A stretch of 43,502 nt of DNA from a virus, in the IMG/VR virus record IMGVR_UViG_3300014325_000023, positions 1 to 43,502 of that record. One strand, 5' to 3'. Under the pieces are notes generated by a model. It had not been told where the DNA came from, did no database searches, and worked only from the letters and a program-made list of their open reading frames with translations. Shown in pieces: positions 22,292 to 31,062 of this stretch (its first letter is position 1; every line of letters begins with the position of its first letter). The translations under genes and the position numbers were made by a program.

Positions 22292-22374
22292 GTGTATGCA
22301 CTCCTTGTGTAGCCGGGGCCTGAAGGCGTGTCCGGCGTGATGGCCGGGGCCGCGTTCTCAGCGCGGGTGTCCCG

Positions 22375-22392
22375 TTAGCGCGTGTGCGCTAA
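22375..22392 (-). other. Hairpin after the portal gene
   Basis: TTAGCGC-GTGT-GCGCTAA: a perfect 7-base stem with a 4-base loop, overlapping the portal stop codon. The ~80 bases to the scaffold start are GC-rich with further short inverted repeats. It may slow transcription or stabilise mRNA ends. Confidence 0.4.
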
Positions 22393-24419
22393 GACTGTGA
22401 GAAAAGTTCGGTCTGGTCGGGCATCGGCGGCGGCGATGGTTTCCGCGCCGCGTTGTTCATCCCGAGGGCTTCGGCGGTCTGTTGCTGCGCCTGTGCCGCC
22501 TCAGCGTTCTGTTTCGCTTCGATCTGCAAGAGGGCGTCGTAGTAGGTGTTGGCTGCCTCTTGAGATGGCGGGTCGAGGTCGTCGTACTCGGTGGACTGCA
22601 TCCAGTCCTCGAATACGTCTCGCTGCACTTTGATCTTGTCGAAGGGCCGGGGCATCCAGCCGGGGACGTATTCGTTAGGGACCTGTTCGACTTCGCCGGT
22701 TTCTGGGTTTTCGACTTCTTCGAATCCAGGGTCCTCGTTGCCGAACGGCCGGCGGGGTGAGGAGTTGAAGAGGACTTCGGGGCCTTCGGTGATCTTGAGG
22801 ATGATCAGGTTGGCTCGAGCTACGGCCCGTTCGTAGGTCTCGACGAGTGATTCGGCGGTGCCGTTGTTGATCGCTGCCATCGCCGCGTGGGGAGAGATCC
22901 AGCCCCTGTCTGCGAAGGCGAGGATCTTCTTTTCGATCCCTTCGCGCGTCCGCGGTTCCAGGGAGTCGGGGGCTACGCGAACGTCGGTCTCGTCGCAGAG
23001 CTGGGAGCCGTAGAAGTCGGCGATAGGCTCGATGCCTCTCTCCCCTCGCACCTTCAGGAGCCGGGGCTCCGTGTAGTGGCGCTGGACGAGATAGAGGCAG
23101 TGGCGGGCCAGGCGGGCGTCGAAGCGGGCGAGGTTCTTCAGGAAGTTGGCGCGGCGGGAAGCGTCCTTTTCAAGGAGGGCCTGAATCCCCCGGCCCGATT
23201 CCACCTGCGAGGGAATGTCGTTCTGGGCAGCGATGCGGGCCATATCCGCAATCGCTTCCTCCTTCAGTTTGAAGAGCTCCGCGGGGATCTGGGGGACCTG
23301 GCGCCAGACCGCTTCTCCCGACCCCCTGGCGTTGAAGACCGCTCCCGGCTCGTCGGTCAGCTTGTCGAGCAGCTTCACATTCTTGAGGAGCAACTGCGGG
23401 TTGAGGGCGAGGTTCACCCACTCCGAGGTCTTGGAGACGGCATGGTTGACCTGCCGCTGGGAGTCGAGGAGGTGTCGCACCAGGCCCGACCCCCTCTCCT
23501 TGGAGGGGTCCTCGGCATAGGTCAGGCGGTGAAGGACTGGCTCATCGCAGATATTCCCTTCCCCGTCTACGCATGGGTAGGGCCGCTCGGGGACGATGAC
23601 ACGGTCGTTCGCCATCGTGACCCACCGTCCAGAGGGATTCTGCGGGGAGGGGCGCTCTAGGTAGTCCTTGACGAGGACGAGTTTCGACTGGGGGTTGACC
23701 TCGGTTTCAACGTCCGAGGTTTGAGCGTCGGCATTGAGATTCCCGCCGACGTATCCCTCCATCGCCATGACTTCCGAGATGTCCCGCGCCTGTTCAAGAC
23801 CGATCCAGCGCGACTGCTCAAACTTAATCCCCGGCTCCCCAAAGACTTCATTGGGGCCATAGACCCGAATGGCGATCTCGCCCTGTCCGACAAGGCCGCC
23901 TTCTCCGTCATCGAGATAGGGGCCCACCGTGGAGTCCCAATAGGGCCACGCAAATCCTTCATCAGCGACCACCGCGTAGCGGACTACCTGCTCGAGGGCC
24001 CTGTCTACGCCCCACTTTTCGTAGCCGTAGTAAAGAACCTTCCGGGCCAGTCGAGCTGCTGAGATGCGGCGAGGCTCCGTGCCGGAAGGGGAAACTTCGT
24101 AACCGGGAACGCGCTGGGTGGCAGCGGCTACCTCGGTCTCGACAATGTCGAAGATGAAATTGCGGACCGCCCTAACCCGGTGGGGTGCCTTGCCACCGGC
24201 CTCCCCATAGGAGCTGGTGGTGGTCGGGAGGGATTTGAGGGCGTTCTTGGCATCGAGGTAGCGGTACTGTTCCCCGCGCGCGTGCGCCAGGCACTCGTTC
24301 CGCTTGGGCGCGTCTTCGCGCATCGCATCCCGTCCCCGCTTCATGCGGGCCGAGATGTCCTCGGGTACCTCCATTTTGTCCGGGTTTATGGCCCGTTTGA
24401 CGGCGTCGAGAACCGCCAT
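22389..24419 (-). CDS. Portal protein (P22-type)
   Basis: 676 residues, the usual length of podovirus portals. Early helices R-M-K-R-G-R-D-A-M-R and E-Y/L-A-H-A-R-G-E-Q-Y-R-Y, a stem-like region, a central R-H-L-L-D-S-Q-R-Q-V-N-H segment and V-N-L-A-L-N-P, and a long C-terminal acidic/Gln-rich tail match P22-type dodecameric portals. It would form the DNA channel at the unique vertex and dock terminase and adaptor. It overlaps the upstream gene as TAATG, and scaffold then coat follow. A strong family fit by pattern; no alignment was possible. Confidence 0.85.
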   Translation of the reverse strand: MAVLDAVKRAINPDKMEVPEDISARMKRGRDAMREDAPKRNECLAHARGEQYRYLDAKNALKSLPTTTSSYGEAGGKAPHRVRAVRNFIFDIVETEVAAATQRVPGYEVSPSGTEPRRISAARLARKVLYYGYEKWGVDRALEQVVRYAVVADEGFAWPYWDSTVGPYLDDGEGGLVGQGEIAIRVYGPNEVFGEPGIKFEQSRWIGLEQARDISEVMAMEGYVGGNLNADAQTSDVETEVNPQSKLVLVKDYLERPSPQNPSGRWVTMANDRVIVPERPYPCVDGEGNICDEPVLHRLTYAEDPSKERGSGLVRHLLDSQRQVNHAVSKTSEWVNLALNPQLLLKNVKLLDKLTDEPGAVFNARGSGEAVWRQVPQIPAELFKLKEEAIADMARIAAQNDIPSQVESGRGIQALLEKDASRRANFLKNLARFDARLARHCLYLVQRHYTEPRLLKVRGERGIEPIADFYGSQLCDETDVRVAPDSLEPRTREGIEKKILAFADRGWISPHAAMAAINNGTAESLVETYERAVARANLIILKITEGPEVLFNSSPRRPFGNEDPGFEEVENPETGEVEQVPNEYVPGWMPRPFDKIKVQRDVFEDWMQSTEYDDLDPPSQEAANTYYDALLQIEAKQNAEAAQAQQQTAEALGMNNAARKPSPPPMPDQTELFSQS

Positions 24420-24643
24420 TACTGGTACTCCGAGTCGTCGTCGAAGCGGGCGTAGTCCGGCTCCCCGCTGGGCTCCTCGTCAAGGAAGGGGACCACCTCC
24501 GGGGCTTGGATACGGTCCAGGAGCCCTTTGCGTTCGAGCCTCCAGGCATCCTCGCGGATGCGGGTCTCCTTGGCATGGAGCCACCCCTGAAAGACCAAGG
24601 CGCCGATGAGGAAGGCGCAGAAGATGAGGAGAGCGATAGTCAA
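24419..24643 (-). CDS. Membrane-anchored small protein, TTG start
   Basis: 74 residues. The first codon is TTG at 24643 with an AGGA site 6 bases before it. A hydrophobic helix occupies residues 2-21 (I-A-L-L-I-F-C-A-F-L-I-G-A-L-V-F), followed by a charged cytoplasmic or external helix and an acidic tail. A single-pass protein next to the portal is uncommon; a role in virion assembly or host membrane contact is conjecture. Confidence 0.5.
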   Translation of the reverse strand: MTIALLIFCAFLIGALVFQGWLHAKETRIREDAWRLERKGLLDRIQAPEVVPFLDEEPSGEPDYARFDDDSEYQ

Positions 24644-24644
24644 G

Positions 24645-25700
24645 TTAGTCCTGTGGAGGGTTGTGTAAGCGGTAACGTCTTCCGAACGGCCGCCTTGGTT
24701 GACCGGAGCCTGCTTTGTGTTCTGCTTCAGCGTTGGCGGTGAGGGAACCAGTTCCGGTGAGTTCCGCTTTAGCGAGCCGCGTTGCCGTTGCTTTGGCCGA
24801 AAGGGAGCCGGCCCCCGTCAGGCTTGCTCTGCCCATGAGGGTCTGGAGGGCTTTGGCGCTGAGGGACCCCAGCCCCGAAAGGGATGATTTGGCGAAGGCG
24901 GTTCTCAAGCCAACCGCTGAAAGACTCCCGGTCCCCGAGAGCTGAGCTTTAGCCAAGCGGGTAGAGATCGCTTTGGCCGTGAGGGTGCCGGTTCCCGTGA
25001 GTTCCGGTTTTACGAAGGTGGTCCGAAGGCCGACCGCGGACAGAGCCCCAGTGCCGGTCAGGGCGGCTGCGGCTTCGACCGTTTTCCCTTCGGCGACGCC
25101 TTGGATGATGATCTGGCCGATGCACATGACGCGGGCGACCGAGAGCGTGACTTTCGGTTCTCCGGTCGATTCGTTCGGGAGCGTGTCGCGAGTTGCGACG
25201 TAGATCCCAATCGTGTTGTCCTGGCGCTCGGTCCAGTTGGTCGGCGGGGTCCCCGTTCCAGTCTGGTTGATGGTGCCGCAGACGATCGACATCGTCCCGG
25301 TCTTCCCGGGGTTCAGCGCCGGTGCTTTGTGTTCCGTCGAAGAGGTCTGGCCAGCGAATTCTTTGGCGAGGACGGCTTCGGTCGCGTGGGGTTCTTTGAT
25401 CGTGATGATCTGGCCGGCCACGTAGCTCGTCCCGCTGAGGTTCACGGTATGGGTTTTTTCGCCGGCTTCCGCTGCGTAGCGCCCATACCAATAGGCGTGG
25501 TTGATTTCGCCGGTCGTGACTTCTTTTTCCCCGAGTTTTTCCCAACCGGTCGGGGTGGTCGCGGTTTTGCTCGCGTTGCCAAGCAGGACCGGAAAGACCA
25601 AGTAGTCGCCAACTACCGTCGCCGAGTTGGTTTTGGCTTCCAGTTTCGTCGCTTCTGCGCCGCCCGCAACGGTGCCGACAGCGCGATAGGCGGCGGCCAT
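24645..25700 (-). CDS. Tail fibre/adhesin-like protein with six 20-residue repeats
   Basis: 351 residues. Residues 1-205 are a beta-sandwich-like domain with W-Y-G-R and a G-T-x-x-x-x-N-W-T-E-R-Q motif, common in phage tail and surface proteins. Residues 213-332 are six in-register repeats of 20 residues (L-T/S-G-x-G-S/T-L-S/T-A-x ... A-K). A basic C-terminal tail follows. Such repeats form fibrous or trimeric shafts. It follows the spike gene and precedes the portal, so it is probably a minor tail or head fibre. Confidence 0.6.
   Translation of the reverse strand: MAAAYRAVGTVAGGAEATKLEAKTNSATVVGDYLVFPVLLGNASKTATTPTGWEKLGEKEVTTGEINHAYWYGRYAAEAGEKTHTVNLSGTSYVAGQIITIKEPHATEAVLAKEFAGQTSSTEHKAPALNPGKTGTMSIVCGTINQTGTGTPPTNWTERQDNTIGIYVATRDTLPNESTGEPKVTLSVARVMCIGQIIIQGVAEGKTVEAAAALTGTGALSAVGLRTTFVKPELTGTGTLTAKAISTRLAKAQLSGTGSLSAVGLRTAFAKSSLSGLGSLSAKALQTLMGRASLTGAGSLSAKATATRLAKAELTGTGSLTANAEAEHKAGSGQPRRPFGRRYRLHNPPQD
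24705..25064 (-). repeat. Six tandem 60-base coding repeats
   Basis: Residues 213-332 repeat with an exact 20-residue period (Leu at 214, 234, 254, 274, 294, 314). The DNA copies are diverged, showing an old duplication kept under selection, not a recent slippage. Confidence 0.8.
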
Positions 25701-26561
25701 CTAGCCCCCTACGGAGGCTTTGGTGCTGCCACAGAGGAGCGGTCCCCAGTAGAGGGTCGCTTGACCCGGGATCATCCCCTTCTTGCGGTACTGGGCGATG
25801 CGGACGTTGTTGGGTCCCCCGTTGTTCGTGCTGTTGCGGAGCGCGGCCGTGGTTTTCGGCATCGAGAGCTGCCCGTTGAGGTAGATCTCAAGCCAGCCGT
25901 TTTCCGAGAAGACCCCGTGTTGCATGATGTCCACCCACTTGCCGCGGGTTATCGGCGTAGACCAGCTGTGTTCCTCCCACTCGATGTTCCTGCCGTCGCT
26001 GCTTGACAGGTGCCATGGGCCGCTGCCCGCATACGGCGCGCCGTAGACCGAGAAAAGGGTCATCCAGCCGTTGAAGCTCGGGAAGTCGCTCGGGATGAGC
26101 AGTTTGGTCCGGAACCAGAACTCCAGCCCGGGAGTGACGAAGTCGGGCGATTCGAGCTGTGCCCGGGGATTGCCCGACTTGATCGGTTCGTCGGAGTCGT
26201 TGACCGTGAACTTGAGCACCTTCTGGCCCGAACCGAGCGGGTCGGCGACTTCGGTGACGCCACCGGGTACGAACTGCTTGCCGGGGAAGTCGCTTATCTG
26301 GTCCCCGAGGAAGATGTCGGGATTCGCCACCGGCGGGGGGGTCGGTGGCGGTTCAACTTTTGGGGGTTCTTCGGGCCTCCCGATTTTGGCTTCGATGGCC
26401 GAGAGGCGAACTTTCATTTCCGCCTCAAGCGCGGCGCGCCTACCTTCCTCCGCAACAACGAGATTGGAGACGCTCGTATCTCCAAACGCCCGGCGGTCTT
26501 CCTCCTTCTTGACCCGTTCCTGCAACGCTTTGAACTGCGTAGTGGTTACCCCGTCAGTCAT
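25701..26561 (-). CDS. Tailspike with polysaccharide-lyase-like domain
   Basis: 286 residues. An N-terminal coiled coil (residues 5-65) and a Pro-rich linker precede residues ~90-286, a beta jelly-roll with R-A-Q-L-E-S-P near 130, W-F-R-T-K-L-L-I-P near 150, W-H-L-S-S-S-D-G-R and G-K-W-V-D-I-M-Q-H near 205. This is the pattern of secreted polysaccharide lyases of the heparin-lyase-I-like fold (PF14099 type), known from phage and bacterial enzymes. It would trim host surface polysaccharide during adsorption. The coiled coil probably trimerises it onto the tail. Substrate unknown. Confidence 0.65.
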   Translation of the reverse strand: MTDGVTTTQFKALQERVKKEEDRRAFGDTSVSNLVVAEEGRRAALEAEMKVRLSAIEAKIGRPEEPPKVEPPPTPPPVANPDIFLGDQISDFPGKQFVPGGVTEVADPLGSGQKVLKFTVNDSDEPIKSGNPRAQLESPDFVTPGLEFWFRTKLLIPSDFPSFNGWMTLFSVYGAPYAGSGPWHLSSSDGRNIEWEEHSWSTPITRGKWVDIMQHGVFSENGWLEIYLNGQLSMPKTTAALRNSTNNGGPNNVRIAQYRKKGMIPGQATLYWGPLLCGSTKASVGG

Positions 26562-26568
26562 GCTTCTC

Positions 26569-26937
26569 CTAGTCGAGCGATACCGAGAGTTCTTCGGCTT
26601 TGATTTCGAGGTTGTCGCCGGCCGTCAACGCCTTTTCAGCGGTGAGAGCGCCCGACCAAAGGGGGTTACCGGCGGCGGCGGCGTCCCAGAGCGAGACGTA
26701 TTTGATCGTCTCGGTGGTAGACACCGCTTCCCATTTGAGCGCTGCCGAGTTTTTGATCACGCCCGAAGCGGCGGCGGCCCATGTGACTTTCTTGCGCGTC
26801 GTTTCGGCGGCCGCGTTAGAGGTGCCTTCCTCGCCCGGGTCCCCGGTATGGAGCTTCACGAAGACTTCGGCCACAGCCGCCGATTCGTTTTTGAGGCTGG
26901 CGACGAGTTTGGTCTCGAAGAAGTTCGCGATCGTCAT
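26569..26937 (-). CDS. Minor tail protein of the actinophage type
   Basis: 122 residues. V-K-L-H-T-G-D-P-G-E-E-G-T at residues 27-39, R-K-K-V-T-W near 48 and Y-V-S-L-W-D-A-x3-G-N-P-L-W near 80 form a pattern found in many actinobacterial phage minor tail or fibre-associated proteins. It is beta-rich with no enzymatic motif. It lies between the spike gene and two other small beta proteins in what looks like a tail-surface block. Confidence 0.6.
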   Translation of the reverse strand: MTIANFFETKLVASLKNESAAVAEVFVKLHTGDPGEEGTSNAAAETTRKKVTWAAAASGVIKNSAALKWEAVSTTETIKYVSLWDAAAAGNPLWSGALTAEKALTAGDNLEIKAEELSVSLD

Positions 26938-26940
26938 GGC

Positions 26941-27246
26941 TCAAACGTCCGAGAAGCAGACTTCGATTTCCCCAGAGGCCGTGATGCCGGTGATGATCCC
27001 GCTGTAGCCGGTACAGACGTAGGTCCCGCCTTCTTTGTTCAGGCGGATGCCTTCGTTCGCTACGGCTGGTTCCCCAAGGGCGATGTAGACAGCGCTTTCG
27101 CCGTTGTTGCAGATGACGGCTTCGACGCGAGCGGGGTTCGCAGCGAGGACCGTCTGCGATTCGGTTTTCAGTTTTTTCTTGCCCTTGGGGACGGCGGCGG
27201 TGTCCGCAATCGTGAAGTTCGCCCCGGCAACTCTGCGCTCGGTCAT
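26941..27246 (-). CDS. Small beta-rich tail-surface protein
   Basis: 101 residues. Alternating V/I/A strands and a G-E-S-A-V-Y-I-A-L-G-E-P segment resemble the small jelly-roll proteins of phage virions. ATG 27246 overlaps the upstream stop as ATGA. No family is recognised. Confidence 0.5.
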   Translation of the reverse strand: MTERRVAGANFTIADTAAVPKGKKKLKTESQTVLAANPARVEAVICNNGESAVYIALGEPAVANEGIRLNKEGGTYVCTGYSGIITGITASGEIEVCFSDV

Positions 27247-27545
27247 TTCTTCTTCCCTTTACGCTTCTTATCGGCGCCGGTCGTATCCACTTTCTCGGGC
27301 TGAAGGGTGACCGGAGGGGGAACGGCGGCCGGGAAGTCCACGGCAAAGTTGCTCCCCTCGATCGCGGACACGCTGACCACGGTCGAACTCTCGGCGCGGT
27401 ACTCGCCACCCTCCTTGAGGGTTTTGGACTTGTCCCCGTCGTTCACCGCAAGTACGCCGTTAGCGACGAAGATGCGGGTAACGGGGCGCTCCCACGAAGT
27501 GGACTCTCCCTTGTTGAGCGTGAAGACTTGGGTCTCCTCTGCCAT
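27243..27545 (-). CDS. Small structural protein with Lys-rich tail
   Basis: 100 residues, beta-rich N-terminus (R-I-F-V-A-N-G-V-L-A-V-N-D-G-D), Pro-rich linker and a run of basic residues (K-K-R-K-G-K-K-K) at the C-terminus. It begins right after the preceding stop (TAGATG). A head or tail accessory role is inferred from context. Confidence 0.5.
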   Translation of the reverse strand: MAEETQVFTLNKGESTSWERPVTRIFVANGVLAVNDGDKSKTLKEGGEYRAESSTVVSVSAIEGSNFAVDFPAAVPPPVTLQPEKVDTTGADKKRKGKKK

Positions 27546-27857
27546 CTAGATTCCTGCTCCTTCCTTCAGCTCCGCAGCGCGTTCGGTTGCATCTACGAAC
27601 GCCTCGAGCTGTTCGACCTTTGCTCCGTAGGCCGCAAGCTGGTTCTTCAGCTCATCGACCTCCTTTTCCACTTCCTTGCCCGACACCATCCCGAGCAGAT
27701 CGCGAGCGAGATATTCGACGTAAGACACCGAGAGGTAGCCGTAGGGATTCACCCAGGGGGCCACGATTCCGAGGTCGATGTATGGCCCCTCAAGGTCTCC
27801 CGAGAAGAGGCACTGGCCCGGAGGCATGGCTGCTTTTTCTACGATGTGCGGGTCCAT
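27546..27857 (-). CDS. Small protein with C-terminal coiled coil
   Basis: 103 residues from ATG 27857, which overlaps the terminase stop in TGATG with GGGAG upstream. I chose this over the longer frame beginning at 27917. An N-terminal beta part (G-P-Y-I-D-L-G-I-V-A-P-W-V) is followed by a heptad-rich helix from residue ~60. It could be a tail or head accessory. Confidence 0.55.
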   Translation of the reverse strand: MDPHIVEKAAMPPGQCLFSGDLEGPYIDLGIVAPWVNPYGYLSVSYVEYLARDLLGMVSGKEVEKEVDELKNQLAAYGAKVEQLEAFVDATERAAELKEGAGI

Positions 27858-29344
27858 CAGGTAAACGCTCCCATCGGTGGTGACGATTTGGGCAGAAGGG
27901 ATTTCTCCTCTTGCCATGAAGGCTGGAAGTTCGGCTGGTACGCAGAACGGAGGGGTGCTTCCTCCTCGTCGCCATACCAAGTGCGGCTCATCACGCCGTA
28001 GCGCGCGGCGTCTATAAGCTCGTGACGGACGCGCTCGGTCTGGTTGACCGCTTTCCATTCGTCCAGTGCTTTCGGATCGCGGGCGTAGCGGACCGTCTGG
28101 TCGATCCCGTATTCGCAGTTCTCGGTCCACAGAAGCTCGGGGGGGTCTGCCTGTAGCCGGCGCTTGATCTCGAGGATTCCGGCCGCCCGGTTGTTCTGGC
28201 CCCATTCGGGGAAGATGTCCTCCCGGATGTAGGCCGCCTCGATCTGGTCCGCGTTGATCGCGTTCTGGTTGCGGGCCGAGGGGTCGATGACGTAGTTAAT
28301 CTCCGCTTCCCGGAGCCGCCAAGCCTTGTTGCGCGCCTTGATCTCGTCCGCGACCACTGGGACGGTGGCCTTCTTCGGGAAGTACTCATCGAAGACGAGG
28401 CCGCGGTTCTCCTTGTCGAAGGCGATCCAGACCACGCCGCTGCGCTCTCGCCCGGGGTCGATCGAAACGACGATTTCCTGGCCCTTGAGGTGGTCGGGCG
28501 TTATCGGCTTGACAACGTGCCTGTCGGGCTCGAACTCTTCAAAGAACAGCCCTCCGAGGGAGACGAATTCGCCGTTCAGGCGCATCCGTTTCTCCTCCTC
28601 AGTCAACCCCTCCGCGTACTTGGCTATCGCTTCGGGGGAGTTCCAAGGGTTGTCCTCCATCCGCATGTGGAAGACGGAGATATCGGGCTCGTCTTTGCGG
28701 AGAAGGACATCGTCGTGGACCCAGGAGGACTGGCCCAAAAGGGGCGTCATCCCGATGATCTCGTCGCCGCCCGTGGAGATGAGGCGTGCTCGAGCCTCGG
28801 AGCGAAGCTCGTAGGCGTTGGTGGTGTTCGGCTCCTCGTCCCAGTGAATCCGGTGGACCTCTGCCGCCGCCCAAGCGTCCAGGTCCTGGTCATACGTTTT
28901 GAAGACGACCATCGACCCATTGGCAAGTGAGAGGATGGGGACGGGCTGTTTGCGAAAGCTTTTGCCGAAAGACCCCTCGATGAGCGCTTCCTTGGGGAGG
29001 AACTTTCGGAACAGAGGGAGGGAGTTGGATTCGTGCGTCCCACCCTTCGGCGCCCCCACCCAGATCACAACCGGCCCGTTGAACTTCTTGAACTCTTTCA
29101 GGTGATTCGGGACCAGCCGCTCGTCTACGAGCTGGATGATGTCGTCGACTACGCAGGTGACCGTCTTGCCCGAACGGTTGGCGGCTATGAGGGCCTTGGT
29201 CCCCAGGGGCGGGGCCTTGACCGAGTGAAATTCAAGCTGCTTCTTATGAACCTTCGGGAGCCGCGGGTTGTTGTAGCGCTCGAGCGGATTGTTCTGGAAG
29301 ATTTCGCGGAGCTGCGCAAGCCTCGCCTTCTGCTGCTCATTCAC
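27857..29344 (-). CDS. terL: Terminase large subunit
   Basis: 495 residues from GTG 29344 (GTGA overlap). A-A-N-R-S-G-K-T (residues 54-61) is the Walker A loop, I-H-W-D-E-E (166-171) the Walker B with catalytic Glu, and S-I-D-P-G (294-298) opens the RNase-H-like nuclease with its metal Asp. A further Asp cluster, Y-V-I-D-P-S-A-R-N, near 345 fits the nuclease second motif. It packages DNA into the procapsid by ATP hydrolysis and cuts concatemers. Type resembles podovirus headful or T7-like packagers; which is not decided by sequence. Confidence 0.9.
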   Translation of the reverse strand: MNEQQKARLAQLREIFQNNPLERYNNPRLPKVHKKQLEFHSVKAPPLGTKALIAANRSGKTVTCVVDDIIQLVDERLVPNHLKEFKKFNGPVVIWVGAPKGGTHESNSLPLFRKFLPKEALIEGSFGKSFRKQPVPILSLANGSMVVFKTYDQDLDAWAAAEVHRIHWDEEPNTTNAYELRSEARARLISTGGDEIIGMTPLLGQSSWVHDDVLLRKDEPDISVFHMRMEDNPWNSPEAIAKYAEGLTEEEKRMRLNGEFVSLGGLFFEEFEPDRHVVKPITPDHLKGQEIVVSIDPGRERSGVVWIAFDKENRGLVFDEYFPKKATVPVVADEIKARNKAWRLREAEINYVIDPSARNQNAINADQIEAAYIREDIFPEWGQNNRAAGILEIKRRLQADPPELLWTENCEYGIDQTVRYARDPKALDEWKAVNQTERVRHELIDAARYGVMSRTWYGDEEEAPLRSAYQPNFQPSWQEEKSLLPKSSPPMGAFT

Positions 29345-31062
29345 GAATATTTGGCCTCGAGGCGGTCTAGGACCGAAGTGGAGGGGCCGCCTTCCGTCCC
29401 TTTGAGGGTTGCGGCCTTAAGTTTGTGTTCAACCCGACCTACGATTTGAGCGGGGGTCAGTTTGATCGGCTTGTTGGAGAAGCCGGGTTTGTCCTGCTTC
29501 GTCCCCTTGCCGGATTCGATCGTCGCCGAGGTTCCAGAGGACGAAAGGGACATGCCGGGGAAGGGCTGGGACGATGCCGAGCCGGTGCTGGTCATCGAGC
29601 CCAAGCCGGCTCCGAGCTGGAGCGCTTGCTTCTTCCCGAGGCCAGGGACGTGCCCGACCGCGTAGGAGCCCGCGCTGTTGCCGCTCGCCACCTCTGAGTC
29701 TCCGACCGATTTCGGGAAGAACCCTGCTCCCCCGCCTGGGTTCGACGTGGAGGTCCCCCAGTACTTCTTCAGGGCGGGGATGTAGGCAAAGGTGTGAACG
29801 CCGTTGTAGAAGACCGTGATAGCGCCGGGGCCGGGTTCCAATGCCTCTCCCATTGAGCCTGAGACCAAGGGCGCGTTGAGGTCCCCTACGGAGTGCAGCA
29901 TGGCAGAGATGGCGCCAGAACAGTCGTAGGGACCGTTGAAACTGCCGTGCCCCCCACCCCACACGTATTCGTAGCCCTTCGAGTCGATGTTCTTCATCGT
30001 CGTCAGGGCCTGCTTGTACTTCTTGACGACTTTCGGGGGGGCTTTACCTACGTCGGGCCTGCCCGCGGGGGGAACCTTGAGCCCCAGTTCCTTCGCTTCC
30101 TTAACCGCCGACTTGTAGTTGGCGACGGCCTTCGGGCTGGGCTGGCCTCGCAGGGCTTTGGCTGCCTCATCGACGTACTGAGGGGCGCGATCGGCACCGG
30201 TTTCGTTCTCGCCCTGGATTTCCTGCCAGTGGACCCAGGCGGGGTTCCAGCTGCGGCCGTCGGCGAGGAACTGTTTGACTGCGGCCCGAGTAGCGGGGCC
30301 AGTGCGTGTCCGCTGTTCTGGCGTGCCAAAGGCGGGGGACTCGGAGTAAATGCCGATGTGGCCTTCTGGACCCTGTCCTACGTTTTCGTTCGAAGCTCCA
30401 GACTCCGCGAAGGCGACCCCGACTCCTTCGGCAATCTCGGGCTTCGTCAGGCCGGCTCCTACCTTGCGACTCTGTCGGGCCAGCGCGTTGGCGACTTCCT
30501 GCGGAGTGAGGGTTCCGGTCTGCTTGGCCGGGGGGGTTGCACCCTTCAGAGCGCGCTTGGTCTGTTGGACCCTCGCCCTTACCGCTTTCCGCTGCTGTGA
30601 CGTGCCTTTGAGGGTCGGGGCGGCCTGAGCCTTCGGCACACCCTGTTCGCGAAGAAAGACTTGGTGATCGGCCACTTCCTGCTGGCGAATCTTTGGCGTC
30701 GGGCCGGTGGGCTTGAAGCTGGGAGCTTTGGGAGCTTCTGGAGCCTTGAGGCTCTGAGAACGTTTCTGAGGGCTCGAGGTAACGAGAGCCACGATTCTCT
30801 TGACCCTCTGTTCGGCTCGCTTCTGCTTGCGTTCTGCGGCCTTAGCGGCCCGTTCCTTCTTGAAGCCTGAAGTCGTTACCGTGCCGGTAGGGGAAATAGT
30901 TACGGTCGGGGCGGTTTCGGCGGTGACTTCGGGAGTCTTCGTGGTCCCAGAAGGAGCCGGAGCGGTCCCTTCAAAGCTTTTAGCCTTCCCTGATTTCTTG
31001 CGGGTGGTGGTCCCTCTCCCGGGAACGAAGTAGCTTCCGCCCGTCTGGCTACCCGCGGCCAC
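29341..31062 (-). CDS. Virion-associated peptidoglycan hydrolase: lysozyme-like plus NlpC/P60-like domains
   Basis: 573 residues, GTG start at 31062. An N-terminal low-complexity basic region (1-190) is followed by a lysozyme/transglycosylase-like domain (190-305; G-V-A-F-A-E-S-G with Glu220). An NlpC/P60 cysteine peptidase domain (355-440) carries Y-V-W-G-G-G and D-C-S-G with Cys381, plus V-H-T-F with His423. The C-terminus is Ser/Thr-rich. Two wall-cutting activities on one large late protein that is separate from the lysis cassette suggest a particle enzyme opening the wall at infection. Both active sites look intact. Confidence 0.7.
   Translation of the reverse strand: MAAGSQTGGSYFVPGRGTTTRKKSGKAKSFEGTAPAPSGTTKTPEVTAETAPTVTISPTGTVTTSGFKKERAAKAAERKQKRAEQRVKRIVALVTSSPQKRSQSLKAPEAPKAPSFKPTGPTPKIRQQEVADHQVFLREQGVPKAQAAPTLKGTSQQRKAVRARVQQTKRALKGATPPAKQTGTLTPQEVANALARQSRKVGAGLTKPEIAEGVGVAFAESGASNENVGQGPEGHIGIYSESPAFGTPEQRTRTGPATRAAVKQFLADGRSWNPAWVHWQEIQGENETGADRAPQYVDEAAKALRGQPSPKAVANYKSAVKEAKELGLKVPPAGRPDVGKAPPKVVKKYKQALTTMKNIDSKGYEYVWGGGHGSFNGPYDCSGAISAMLHSVGDLNAPLVSGSMGEALEPGPGAITVFYNGVHTFAYIPALKKYWGTSTSNPGGGAGFFPKSVGDSEVASGNSAGSYAVGHVPGLGKKQALQLGAGLGSMTSTGSASSQPFPGMSLSSSGTSATIESGKGTKQDKPGFSNKPIKLTPAQIVGRVEHKLKAATLKGTEGGPSTSVLDRLEAKYS

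Noticed and set aside
24705-25064. A CRISPR or IS-derived repeat
   Set aside because: The period equals 20 codons in frame with a protein repeat, so it is coding.
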